From: Acidiferrobacteraceae bacterium
Lineage (GTDB): Bacteria > Pseudomonadota > Gammaproteobacteria > Arenicellales > UBA868
Assembly: GCA_002731295.1 (NCBI GenBank)
Contig: PCBE01000045.1
Span: forward strand, 1-25,887
Length of the DNA stretch: 25,887 bases
Direction of reading: 5' to 3'
Under the pieces are notes generated by a model that did not search any database, had not been told where the DNA came from, and saw only the letters and a program-made list of their open reading frames with translations. Each line of letters starts with the position of its first letter. Within the stretch, counting starts at the first letter, position 1. Below, piece after piece: positions 6,173 to 14,868 of the stretch. The translations under genes and the position numbers were made by a program.

Positions 6173-8299
6173 TCAGGTGGTCAGGCGCCGGTAAATCTCT
6201 GACACCTTGACCGGCAGCTGGTGTACATCGTCGACCAGTGTGTAGTTGACTGCTCCGTACATGTGTGGCAGGTAGTCTCGTGCTTCGCGGTCGATGGTGA
6301 TACAGAACGGGTGTATGCCCGCACGCTTGGCTTCAACAAGTGCTTGCCGAGTATCTTCGATCCCATACTCACCGCGGTAGCCGTCATAGTCATCTGGTTT
6401 ACCATCTGACAACGTGATTAAGAGTCGTGTCCGCGCATCAATATTTTTGAACAGGTGAGTAAGATGGCGGATTGTTACGCCCATGCGCGTGTAGTCCTGC
6501 GGTTGGATGCCGGCGATACGCGCTTTGACTTCTTGGCCGTAGGTTTCATCAATCCGCTTGATGCGATAAAGCTCACAGCGTTTCCGAGTCATGCCGGAAA
6601 AGCCATAAATAGCATAACGATCACCTAGAATTTCTAGGGCTTCGCACAGCAGCACCAAGCTTTCTCTTTCTGCGTCGTTGATCCAGCCCTTCGTCGATCC
6701 ACTGACGTCAACCATAAATATCACAGCAATATCGCGTTCGAGTCGTTGCGGACAGGTGAAAAGGTTTTCCGGCATCTCTCGGCCAGAAATGGCTTCGATT
6801 CGGGCTTCAATTGCGGCATCCAGGTCGATATCGTCCCCATAAGGCTGTCGTTTCAGACGTCGTTCACCACCCCGAAGCGCTTCAAAACTTCGACGGATTT
6901 CAGTGACTAGGCCATGGTATTTTTCAAGCGTTTCTGCCACAAAAGGCTTGTCCACCGATCTCATGTCGATTTCTCTTAGCACACACCATCCTTTACGATA
7001 GTGACGCCGTCGGAAATCCCATTCATCGTAGTGTAGTGCGCCTTCCTCGCGGTGGGATCCTTTCCACACGTCTTTGGCACTTCTGTCTTCGTTAGGACCT
7101 GGGTCGTAATCTCCTGCCCCAGCAGCTACGAGATATTCCGGTGGGATTTCATCCAGATCCAGCAGCATCGACTGCAGAATCTGTTTAATGTCGGGCGGAG
7201 TCGCCACAGGGTTGCCGTCTATCTCCAGCATCAACTCCATCTCCCCGGTTGTGTTTTCCGGCGTCAGCAATTCAATTTGTCGTATTGCTGAATCATCCAA
7301 GGTTTGATCATCGTGTAGCAGTTTGCTTAGGCGGACCTTGAGTTCTTCGCGATCCTGTTCCATTCGTATGGCGAGTACCTGTTCAGCGAGTTCGAGTTGA
7401 AGAGTTCCATGCCAGGGTTGGGGAGCGGGTGCAGTGACGGACTGTGGATAAATCAGCTTAAGCTGCTCAAGTGTTGTCTCGATCGTCGAGGTCGGTTCTT
7501 TGAGTTCAGATAGTGCATTTTGCCACTCGATTGCTGCAGGTTTATCGCTGGTAATTTCTAGTAGAGTGTTCATCTGGCGCCACAATCCGGGCAACTCTCG
7601 TTTAATGCAAGCTTCAAGTCGCATTGATTCGAGTGCAAAAAATATCGATAGCGCTCGTTGAGGCTCTGAGTATTCAGCCAGGCGTGCTGACAGTGGTGGA
7701 TCGTCTTGGGTTTGTTTTCGAAATGTGCCAAAGCGCGTTTGTGCCCAAAGATAGGTTGTCATGAGTTTGTACAGCGTGAAGTTATTCTGTTTATCACCAT
7801 AACGGTTGAGCAGAGCTGGCAGGAAGAGCACTTCTGTATCTGTAAAAACTTCATCACTGGACTCAATGCGTAAGGACCTACCTGCCAGACCACGGATGTA
7901 ATGATTAAGCACACCGACGGTCTCGTCGAGGCGGACCGTAACCGGGCGCAGACTTTCTTCACGAGCAAAAGTATCAACGGCAGCGAAGGCTTCACTTCCG
8001 GGATAAAGACCCTGGCGGTCGTAAACATCCATGGCGTTAATGATCCAGTCCTCAACCTGCCTCAAATCCATAAACTCAAAAGCTCGGGCTGCGTGACGGA
8101 CGAACTGAAAACCCATCTCGGAGTTGGTGCGGATGATGACCTCTAGCCAGTGGAGCGTGAACTCCTGTTGTGTTCTGGTGCAGACCGATAGGGCCAGCGC
8201 GGGTTCTCGGGCCGTTCGCCTCGATGACAGGACCGCGTCGAGCATTTCGTCGAAACGTTCTTCAAGTGCTTCAAAAGAAAAGGATTTTGCTTCAGGCAT
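6173..8299 (-). CDS. CbbO/NorD-family von Willebrand factor A protein
   Basis: A 708-residue protein of the NorD/CbbO type, the adaptor partner of MoxR AAA+ ATPases of the CbbQ/NorQ group; such pairs remodel metalloenzymes or RuBisCO. The C-terminal third (about 525-700) is a VWA domain with a full MIDAS site: DVSGS at 531-535, the threonine in DYTRMG near 604 and aspartate of LSDGKPDDYDG near 631. The preceding segment (about 395-430) has YDEWDFRRRHYRKGWC, characteristic of this family. The N-terminal half is helical and less conserved. ATG is chosen; an in-frame TTG directly before it adds one residue. The matching ATPase is 2 kb upstream, not adjacent. No RuBisCO or nitric oxide reductase gene is visible, so CbbO versus NorD cannot be decided. 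Confidence 0.85.
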   Translation of the reverse strand: MPEAKSFSFEALEERFDEMLDAVLSSRRTAREPALALSVCTRTQQEFTLHWLEVIIRTNSEMGFQFVRHAARAFEFMDLRQVEDWIINAMDVYDRQGLYPGSEAFAAVDTFAREESLRPVTVRLDETVGVLNHYIRGLAGRSLRIESSDEVFTDTEVLFLPALLNRYGDKQNNFTLYKLMTTYLWAQTRFGTFRKQTQDDPPLSARLAEYSEPQRALSIFFALESMRLEACIKRELPGLWRQMNTLLEITSDKPAAIEWQNALSELKEPTSTIETTLEQLKLIYPQSVTAPAPQPWHGTLQLELAEQVLAIRMEQDREELKVRLSKLLHDDQTLDDSAIRQIELLTPENTTGEMELMLEIDGNPVATPPDIKQILQSMLLDLDEIPPEYLVAAGAGDYDPGPNEDRSAKDVWKGSHREEGALHYDEWDFRRRHYRKGWCVLREIDMRSVDKPFVAETLEKYHGLVTEIRRSFEALRGGERRLKRQPYGDDIDLDAAIEARIEAISGREMPENLFTCPQRLERDIAVIFMVDVSGSTKGWINDAERESLVLLCEALEILGDRYAIYGFSGMTRKRCELYRIKRIDETYGQEVKARIAGIQPQDYTRMGVTIRHLTHLFKNIDARTRLLITLSDGKPDDYDGYRGEYGIEDTRQALVEAKRAGIHPFCITIDREARDYLPHMYGAVNYTLVDDVHQLPVKVSEIYRRLTT

Positions 8300-8437
8300 C
8301 AACGCGATCGGTTCTGTTGTACAGCTTTTTGAGTCAAGTAAGTATACCGAGCGGCCACGGTTTGGCTTCAGTCGGACCTGTTTGCTGGAATCAACCGGCT
8401 CAGGCTACAGTGTGTGCTCAGCAGATTAGGGGTAGAA

Positions 8438-8866
8438 ATGGGTAGATTAAGTACTGTACTACTGTGGGCGCAGACACACCCGTTGGTGGTCACGGGTATG
8501 CTGGTCGTGTCGTTGCTCTTGGCCGGGGTTTACGCCATCGTGATCTTTATGGCCATCGCTCGTATGGATGCGGATTATTTTATGCGGTCTGAAGCGGACC
8601 GAGACAGCTGGCGTTATCGGTACACTGGCCTATGGCTGGTCATTCGCGTCACCAAGAATTTGGTCGGGGTGCTTCTGGTATTGCTTGGTTTGGCTATGCT
8701 GGTATTGCCAGGACAGGGCATTCTGACCATTCTGATTGGGATAAGCCTGCTCGAATTTCCAGGAAAACGCAGACTCGAGTTGGCCATCGTGAAGCGGCCG
8801 TCGATACGCAGGGCGATCGACCGAATTCGGCAGCGCTCCGGAACAGAGCCACTCAATCTGCCTTGA
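8438..8866 (+). CDS. Small PGPGW-type inner membrane protein
   Basis: A 142-residue protein with one hydrophobic helix near 17-42, a basic and acidic loop (about 43-70), and a hydrophobic hairpin (about 74-107) broken by the turn PGQG at 91-94. The stretch MLVLPGQGILTILIG followed by PGKRRLE is the signature of the PGPGW putative transmembrane family, whose function is unknown to me. The basic C-terminus is probably cytosolic. The ATG start is chosen over a GTG eight codons upstream because AGGGG lies five bases before it. It stands alone on the plus strand, divergent from the VWA gene and tail-to-tail with apt, only two bases between their stops. Confidence 0.8.
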   Translation: MGRLSTVLLWAQTHPLVVTGMLVVSLLLAGVYAIVIFMAIARMDADYFMRSEADRDSWRYRYTGLWLVIRVTKNLVGVLLVLLGLAMLVLPGQGILTILIGISLLEFPGKRRLELAIVKRPSIRRAIDRIRQRSGTEPLNLP

Positions 8867-8868
8867 TG

Positions 8869-9396
8869 TTAGTCGCCCTCGAAGGCGATCAAGGTGCGTG
8901 TGGGAACATCCATCGCTTCGAGTTTTTCTTTCCCCCCAAGGTCAGGTAGATCGATCACGAAGCTCGCACCGATCACGAGTGCACCAGCGTCACGAAGCAA
9001 GGCAACGGTCGCGCATGCCGTCCCACCGGTGGCAATCAGGTCATCAACTACCAGGACTCGGTCTCCCGACTGCACGCTGTCGGTATGAATTTCAACTACA
9101 TCCGTGCCATATTCGAGGTCATAGTGCTTGCTGATTGTTTGCCACGGCAGCTTTCCTTTTTTGCGCACGGCGATAAAACCAACCGATAGTTGATGCGCAA
9201 CTGCTCCACCCAGAATAAATCCGCGTGCCTCAATCCCGGCTACAGCATCGATCTGATTCCCGGCGAATGGTTGAACTAAATCGTCGATGGTCTTCCGAAA
9301 ACCAGCGGGGTGCTGCAACAATGTGGTGATGTCGCGGAAAATAACACCGGCTTTTGGATAGTCCGGTATAGACCGGATAAGTGTTTCGATGTCCAT
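8869..9396 (-). CDS. apt: Adenine phosphoribosyltransferase
   Basis: Converts adenine plus PRPP to AMP and pyrophosphate. The 175 residues match the usual 170-183. Visible features are the N-terminal [15 protein letters not shown] (10-24, typical of APT), [10 protein letters not shown] (54-63), the RKKGKLPW loop (78-85) and the PRPP-binding motif [13 protein letters not shown] (114-126). The ATG gives a normal N-terminus; an upstream TTG twelve codons earlier would overlap mtnP by 23 bases. From the ATG, the gene follows the mtnP stop by 13 bases and the two are surely co-transcribed. Functionally they are consecutive: MtnP releases adenine from methylthioadenosine and Apt recycles it. No strong ribosome binding site is visible, suggesting translational coupling. 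Confidence 0.93.
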   Translation of the reverse strand: MDIETLIRSIPDYPKAGVIFRDITTLLQHPAGFRKTIDDLVQPFAGNQIDAVAGIEARGFILGGAVAHQLSVGFIAVRKKGKLPWQTISKHYDLEYGTDVVEIHTDSVQSGDRVLVVDDLIATGGTACATVALLRDAGALVIGASFVIDLPDLGGKEKLEAMDVPTRTLIAFEGD

Positions 9397-9409
9397 AGTG
9401 GGTTTGCCG

Positions 9410-10300
9410 TCAGATAAATAATCGGCCGGCAACCGCGTCGAGCATTTTTACGATGGCCGGGTCTCGGGCATCATGTGCTGTAATGAGCGCTGACTCCAGT
9501 GCCCGGTCATCTCCTGAAGGACACAGTGCCGGTCGAGTTCGCATTCGAGGAGCGACCGTTTTGATCAGTGAACGGGCCCGGGCAGCATTATCCAGAAGGA
9601 CACCGATGATTGTCTCGACATCAACGTTGTTGTGGCCATGGTGCCAGCAGTCGTAATCGGTCACCATCGCGACCGTACAGTAGGGTATTTCTGCCTCACG
9701 GGCGAGTTTAGCCTCCGGCATGTTGGTCATACCGATCACATCACAGCCCCATTGGCGATAGAGATTTGATTCGGCCAGAGTCGAAAACTGTGGGCCCTCC
9801 ATAGCAAGGTATGTTCCGCCGCGTTGAACTGGGATATCACAATCCCGGCAGGCGGCCTCGCACCAGTCACCCAGCCGGGTGTTGACCGGGTGTGCCATCG
9901 ACACATGGGCGACCAAACCGGTGCCGAAAAAACTTTTGTCTCGCGCAAACGTCCGATCTATGAACTGATCGACAATCACAAAGGTCCCTGGCGCCAGATC
10001 GTCACGAAAAGAACCAACGGCTGACAGGGAGATAATGTCAGTCACACCAACTCGTTTGAGTGCATCGATGTTGGCTCGGTAATTAATACTGCTCGGGCTG
10101 AGCCTATGTCCCCGACCATGCCGGGGCAGAAAAATCATCTGTACACCGTCGAGTCGACCACGAAGTAACTCGTCCGATGGATCTCCCCAGGGACTTTTAA
10201 CCTGTTGCCAGTGGATATCCTCCAGTCCCTCAAGGTCGTACAGACCGCTGCCACCAATGATGCCAAGCACCGGTGCTGGATGAACATCTGTCATGATCAT
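9410..10300 (-). CDS. mtnP: S-methyl-5'-thioadenosine phosphorylase
   Basis: Phosphorolysis of methylthioadenosine (by-product of polyamine and other SAM-consuming pathways) to adenine and methylthioribose-1-phosphate. The 296-residue protein has the family motifs [10 protein letters not shown] (13-22), PRHGRGH (59-65, phosphate), [14 protein letters not shown] (92-105), [12 protein letters not shown] (167-178) and [13 protein letters not shown] (191-203). TDYDCW at 214-219 matches the human MTAP adenine-binding aspartates, which argues for 6-aminopurine (MTA) rather than a hypoxanthine/guanine-specific PNP. Two close in-frame ATGs exist (10300 and 10294). It lies 15 bases after the AAA+ gene and directly before apt. 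The genes for onward use of methylthioribose-1-phosphate (mtnA etc.) are not in the window. Confidence 0.93.
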   Translation of the reverse strand: MIMTDVHPAPVLGIIGGSGLYDLEGLEDIHWQQVKSPWGDPSDELLRGRLDGVQMIFLPRHGRGHRLSPSSINYRANIDALKRVGVTDIISLSAVGSFRDDLAPGTFVIVDQFIDRTFARDKSFFGTGLVAHVSMAHPVNTRLGDWCEAACRDCDIPVQRGGTYLAMEGPQFSTLAESNLYRQWGCDVIGMTNMPEAKLAREAEIPYCTVAMVTDYDCWHHGHNNVDVETIIGVLLDNAARARSLIKTVAPRMRTRPALCPSGDDRALESALITAHDARDPAIVKMLDAVAGRLFI

Positions 10301-10315
10301 TTATCTCGCGGTGAG

Positions 10316-11122
10316 CTAAAACAAGGTTGTGCCCAGTTCGTTGACTGCCGCCTGCATGTCGGGCTCATCTGTGAGTGATGCTGCAATGGCACCCCGGCAG
10401 GCTGTGCGGGGTTCGACCCCGCTATGCATGAGTTTGGCTGCATGGACGAGCAACCGCGTACTGGCGCCTTCTTCCAGTCCGTTGCCTTTTAGATTACGGG
10501 TCATTGCAGCATACCGAACGAGCAGTTGTGCCATCTGGTTATCAATGCCTGATTCATGGGCAACGATACTTGCTTCGAGTTCAGCTTCGGGGTAGTCAAA
10601 ATCTATGGCCACAAATCGCTGTCGGGTGCTTTGTTTCAGGTCCTTAAGGACACTCTGATAGCCAGGGTTGTAGGAAATCGCAAGGCAGAATTCCCCCGGG
10701 GCTTTGACTGTTTCACCTGTCTTTTCAATCGGCAGTACTCGCCGGTCATCTGCCAGCGGATGGATGACCACGGTCGTATCCTTTCTGGCTTCAACGATCT
10801 CGTCAAGGTAACACAGCGCACCCGTTCGTACAGCGTGTGTCAACGGACCATCAATCCAGCGTGTTTCACCGCCGACTATCAGATAACGGCCGACGAGGTC
10901 TGAGGCGGTTAGATCATCATGGCACGACACTGTGACCAGGGGGCGTTTCAGTCTCCAGGCCATATGTTCCATAAAGCGGGTCTTGCCACAACCGGTGGGC
11001 CCCTTGAGCAGTACCGGGATACAGTTGTTGTAAGCCGCTTCAAAGACCTGAATTTCTTCCCCTTGAGTCGCGTAGAACGGTTCCTGCGTAATATATTCTG
11101 TCTGTGCGGTCGGTTGATTCAT
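10316..11122 (-). CDS. CbbQ/NorQ-family AAA+ (MoxR) ATPase
   Basis: A 268-residue MoxR-type AAA+ ATPase of the CbbQ/NorQ/GpvN group, which with a VWA partner activates RuBisCO (CbbQO) or matures nitric oxide reductase (NorQD). Walker A GPTGCGKT is at 41-48, Walker B LCYLDE at 103-108, and the family-typical [15 protein letters not shown] at 66-80, [14 protein letters not shown] and SYNPGYQS follow, with an arginine in STRQRF. The start chosen gives the usual CbbQ N-terminus; an in-frame ATG 22 codons earlier (11188) is possible but adds an unconserved, polar stretch and has no better ribosome binding site. Its likely partner is the VWA gene at 6173-8299. Between them lie mtnP, apt and a reversed membrane gene, which is unusual for this pair. 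Confidence 0.9.
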   Translation of the reverse strand: MNQPTAQTEYITQEPFYATQGEEIQVFEAAYNNCIPVLLKGPTGCGKTRFMEHMAWRLKRPLVTVSCHDDLTASDLVGRYLIVGGETRWIDGPLTHAVRTGALCYLDEIVEARKDTTVVIHPLADDRRVLPIEKTGETVKAPGEFCLAISYNPGYQSVLKDLKQSTRQRFVAIDFDYPEAELEASIVAHESGIDNQMAQLLVRYAAMTRNLKGNGLEEGASTRLLVHAAKLMHSGVEPRTACRGAIAASLTDEPDMQAAVNELGTTLF

Positions 11123-11273
11123 GATGGTTTGGTGCGGTTCTTTGTTCCCTGTTCTGTCTACCGTTGAATCCCGGTGTTCCGAGAACATAGTCTAGCTGGG
11201 GTGGCTGACAAGTCCACCAGGATCCTCGACAGCGGTCGAATACAGTAATGTCATGCAGATGTTAGCGGTCCAA

Positions 11274-12539
11274 TCAAAGGTTGAAAGTGTTTGCCAGTTT
11301 CCTTTTAACCGGTGTGTTCTTCAATCGCGCATATTGCGGTAAGCCCTGACGGTATGGCGGATAGTCTTCCCCAGCGATTAGAGGCATCAGGTACTGTCGG
11401 CATCTGGCCGTAATGCCAAAACCGTTGCGACTGATGAAACTGCGGGGCATCATTTTTTCCCGGTTTGCAACTCGGTTTAGGTCTGCCTCGCCAATCGTCC
11501 AGCGATAGGGAGAGTTTGATATCCGTACTATAGCTGGCATAACGGCGTTCTTTCCGGCTAGAGCGAACTCAACTGCCGCACGGCCGGTGGCATAGGCCTG
11601 GTCGACGTCGGTTTTGGATGCGATATGGCGGGCAGAACGCTGAAGATAGTCAGCAACCGCCCAATGGTACTTCAGCCCGAGGTCATCACGGATCATTCCG
11701 GCGACGACTGGTGCTACACCACCGAGTTGCGTGTGGCCAAACGCATCTGTGAGGCCCTGGTCGGCTAGGAAACGGCCAGTCGCGTCGCGTGCACCTTCTG
11801 AGACAACGATTGAACAGTAGCCAAAACGCTTAATCTTGCGGGTGACTGCAGCAGCAAAGCTTTTGCGTTCAAAAGGAATTTCCGGAAACAAGATGAGTAT
11901 TGGAATTTCGGTTTTTCGGTCCGACGCCATCCCGCCTGCTGCAGCAATCCAGCCAGCGTGTCGACCCATGACTTCAACGATAAAAACTTTGGTTGACGTT
12001 TTGGCCATGGAGGCCACGTCAAAACTGGCTTCACGCGTGGAGACGGCGACGTACTTGGCAACGGACCCGAATCCTGGGCAATTGTCGGTAATCGGTAGAT
12101 CGTTATCCACAGTCTTGGGAATGTGTATGGCCTGTATCGGATAGCCTTTTGTTCTGGCAAGTTGAGAGATCTTAAGGCAGGTATCGGCAGAATCGCCCCC
12201 GCCGTTGTAGAAGAAATAACCGATGTTGTGCGCCTTGAAGACTTCGATGAGTCGTTCATATTCGGCTGCACTCTCAGCAAGGCTCTTGAGTTTGTAGCGG
12301 CAGGAACCGAATGCGCCAGCGGGGGTGTGGCGCAGTGCTGTGATAGTGGTCTTTGATTCAAGACTGGTGTCAATGAGATCCTCGTTTAATGCACCGATGA
12401 TACCGTTGCGACCGGCGTAGACCTTACCGATCTGTTGTCGATTACTCCGTGCGGTCTCTATCACACCACAGGCTGAAGCGTTGATTACAGCGGTAACACC
12501 GCCGGACTGTGCATAAAACGCATTTTTGCCTTGGGCCAT
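11274..12539 (-). CDS. pfp: Pyrophosphate-dependent 6-phosphofructokinase
   Basis: Reversible PPi-linked phosphorylation of fructose-6-phosphate, serving glycolysis, gluconeogenesis or, in autotrophs and methylotrophs, the Calvin/RuMP cycles. The 421 residues include YNGGGDSADT (111-120), PKTVDNDLP (141-149), and MGRHAGWIAA (191-200). Asp116 and Lys142 occupy the two positions where ATP-dependent enzymes have glycine; both are the accepted determinants of PPi use. Gly115 stands where many PFKs have the magnesium-binding aspartate, a variation I believe occurs in proteobacterial PFPs. The ribosome binding site AAGGAAAA is well placed before the ATG. The gene may head the pfp-cbbQ-mtnP-apt unit, though 151 bases separate it from the ATPase. 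Confidence 0.92.
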   Translation of the reverse strand: MAQGKNAFYAQSGGVTAVINASACGVIETARSNRQQIGKVYAGRNGIIGALNEDLIDTSLESKTTITALRHTPAGAFGSCRYKLKSLAESAAEYERLIEVFKAHNIGYFFYNGGGDSADTCLKISQLARTKGYPIQAIHIPKTVDNDLPITDNCPGFGSVAKYVAVSTREASFDVASMAKTSTKVFIVEVMGRHAGWIAAAGGMASDRKTEIPILILFPEIPFERKSFAAAVTRKIKRFGYCSIVVSEGARDATGRFLADQGLTDAFGHTQLGGVAPVVAGMIRDDLGLKYHWAVADYLQRSARHIASKTDVDQAYATGRAAVEFALAGKNAVMPAIVRISNSPYRWTIGEADLNRVANREKMMPRSFISRNGFGITARCRQYLMPLIAGEDYPPYRQGLPQYARLKNTPVKRKLANTFNL

Positions 12540-12571
12540 GGTCTTTTCCTTAAGATGAAATTTATTGGGTT

Positions 12572-12600
12572 ATCAAGTACGACCGCTGAAAAATCAAGTA
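12572..12600 (-). repeat. Direct repeat upstream of pfp
   Basis: The octamer ATCAAGTA occurs at 12572-12579 and 12593-12600, exactly 21 bases (two helical turns) apart, 33 to 61 bases upstream of the pfp start. Read on the minus strand the half is TACTTGAT. The spacing and position fit a dimeric repressor or activator site at the pfp promoter; the factor is unknown. Confidence 0.4.
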
Positions 12601-12615
12601 TAGCCATACACCTAA

Positions 12616-12642
12616 GGTTGCCGTGCTGGCAACCGATTTTTT
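12616..12642 (+). terminator. Orphan rightward Rho-independent terminator
   Basis: A perfect 7-bp stem (GGTTGCC 12616-12622, GGCAACC 12628-12634, loop GTGCT) is followed after two bases by six T at 12637-12642. This is a textbook intrinsic terminator for plus-strand transcription, yet the closest plus-strand gene upstream ends 3.7 kb away. The rest of the 321-base gap 12540-12860 holds the pfp upstream repeat, the adk promoter and adk leader, and no gene. Confidence 0.75.
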
Positions 12643-12729
12643 GCCCTGCTGGAACGCAATCCGATCGCCGGTCGCGCTAGGCATTCAACATTATATTGTC
12701 AGCGGAAACCAACGGAATCTGCGAATACA

Positions 12730-12757
12730 TTGACAGATGGAGAAACGGAACTATAGT
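12730..12757 (+). promoter_or_regulatory. Sigma70-type promoter of the adk-hemB-ubi block
   Basis: TTGACA (12730-12735) and TATAGT (12752-12757) with a 16-base spacer, both near consensus. Transcription would begin near 12764, about 97 bases before adk. This is the best promoter match in the window and probably serves adk and the genes after it. Confidence 0.65.
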
Positions 12758-12860
12758 AGGCGCCCCGATTTTTCATCGAGCGGAGAGATTGGATAGTTAG
12801 GGCTGCTGAGATTTCGGCTTGTATTCGCTGATAAAACACCAGTAAAACAAGGACTCTGGA

Positions 12861-13814
12861 ATGAGAATAGTGCTGTTGGGTGCACCAGGCTGTGGAAAGG
12901 GGACCCAAGCCAAATTAATGGCTGGGAAATATCGAGTGCCGCAGATCTCCAGTGGAGAACTTCTTCGACAGGCGGTGTCAGAGAAAACGGAACTGGGTAA
13001 ACGGGTTGAATCGATCATGGCGTCTGGCGAACTGGTATCGGACGACATCGCAACCGACGCAGTAACGGAACGGCTTCGTAGCAATGAAAGCAAACGAGGA
13101 TTTGTCTTGGATGGCTTTCCCCGCACGATCCCCCAGGCCCAGCAACTTGATACACGCTTGGGCTGGATGAACCGGCCGCTACAGTTAGCTTTGTATTTCT
13201 CGCTTGACCCAGCAGTGGTTGTAAAACGAACCCTTGGACGCCTGGAATGTGCGAAATGCGGCGCATCATACAACCGATATTTCTCGCCACCAGCCAAACG
13301 TGGAATCTGTGAACACTGTGGTTCAAAAGAGCTTGTTCAACGACTGGATGATCGTCAGCACGCAGTGCGTGCTCGCTTGGATGCGTACGAACGGGACACA
13401 GCACCACTGATTACCTATTTTAGGGCCCAGCATAAATTACGTACTGTCGAGGGAGAGGGCGATATTCAGGATATTTTTGGACGAATATGTGAGATCGTAG
13501 ATACTGAGATTCGGCCTCTCGAGACGAAAGTTATCGCGATAGAAACCGGTCGTGAATACCGGTCCGATGCGCTAACGTTGATCAGTGGCGGTAAGGTGGA
13601 GCGACGCGGATTCGCTGGGGACTCCCAAAAAGCTGCTGGGAAGAATGTCGCCAAGAAGAAAGTTGTTAGGAAAAAAGCTGCCGGGAAGGAGGTCGCCAAG
13701 AAGAAAGTTGTTAGGAAAAAAGCAGCCCAGAAGAAGGTCGCCAAGAAGAAAGTTGTTAAGAAAAAAATCGTGGTACGAAAATCTGCGAGCAAAAAACGCA
13801 CACGCAAGGGCTGA
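12861..13814 (+). CDS. adk: Adenylate kinase with lysine-rich repeat tail
   Basis: Interconverts AMP, ADP and ATP in the cytosol. Residues 1-215 are a normal long-form bacterial adenylate kinase: P-loop GAPGCGKGT (7-15), the AMP-binding region SSGELLR (30-36), FVLDGFPRT (81-89), and a LID with four zinc-type cysteines (130, 133, 150, 153). The DDR of the lid follows at 163-165. The protein is 317 residues, about 100 more than usual. The extra part has a linker (about 216-256) and a strongly basic tail with three 15-residue repeats of the form VAKKKVVRKKAAGKE at 263-307, ending in KKRTRKG. The tail resembles histone H1-like or PhaF-type sequences and may bind nucleic acid or polyphosphate. AAGGA lies seven bases before the ATG. 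hemB follows after six bases. Confidence 0.93.
   Translation: MRIVLLGAPGCGKGTQAKLMAGKYRVPQISSGELLRQAVSEKTELGKRVESIMASGELVSDDIATDAVTERLRSNESKRGFVLDGFPRTIPQAQQLDTRLGWMNRPLQLALYFSLDPAVVVKRTLGRLECAKCGASYNRYFSPPAKRGICEHCGSKELVQRLDDRQHAVRARLDAYERDTAPLITYFRAQHKLRTVEGEGDIQDIFGRICEIVDTEIRPLETKVIAIETGREYRSDALTLISGGKVERRGFAGDSQKAAGKNVAKKKVVRKKAAGKEVAKKKVVRKKAAQKKVAKKKVVKKKIVVRKSASKKRTRKG
13647..13781 (+). repeat. Three tandem 45-base repeats inside the adk tail
   Basis: Copies begin at 13647, 13692 and 13737 with GTCGCCAAGAAGAAAGTTGT in each. The period is exactly 45 bases (15 codons), so changes in copy number would keep the frame. The copies are nearly identical at DNA level, including synonymous positions, which points to recent duplication or slippage. 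Confidence 0.9.
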
Positions 13815-13817
13815 TGA

Positions 13818-14816
<999 letters not shown>

Positions 14817-14868
14817 ACGATCACTGTTCGTAACGGGTGTATCGTCTCCTGCCGCCAACACGAGTGTA

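Noticed and set aside
10406..10422. GCGGGGTTCGACCCCGC, which looks like a tRNA T-arm
   Set aside because: It lies inside the AAA+ ATPase gene and there is no acceptor stem, anticodon arm or D-arm at the right distances.
11189..11273. GGTGG/CCACC hairpin between pfp and the AAA+ gene as a terminator
   Set aside because: There is no T-run on either strand, so termination is not supported.
11765..12373. 202-codon frame overlapping pfp on the same strand
   Set aside because: It is an out-of-frame shadow of pfp; the product is rich in Ser, Pro and Arg with no recognisable motif.
12797..13297. 166-codon minus-strand frame opposite adk
   Set aside because: It is antisense to the adenylate kinase core and crosses its promoter leader; no family features.
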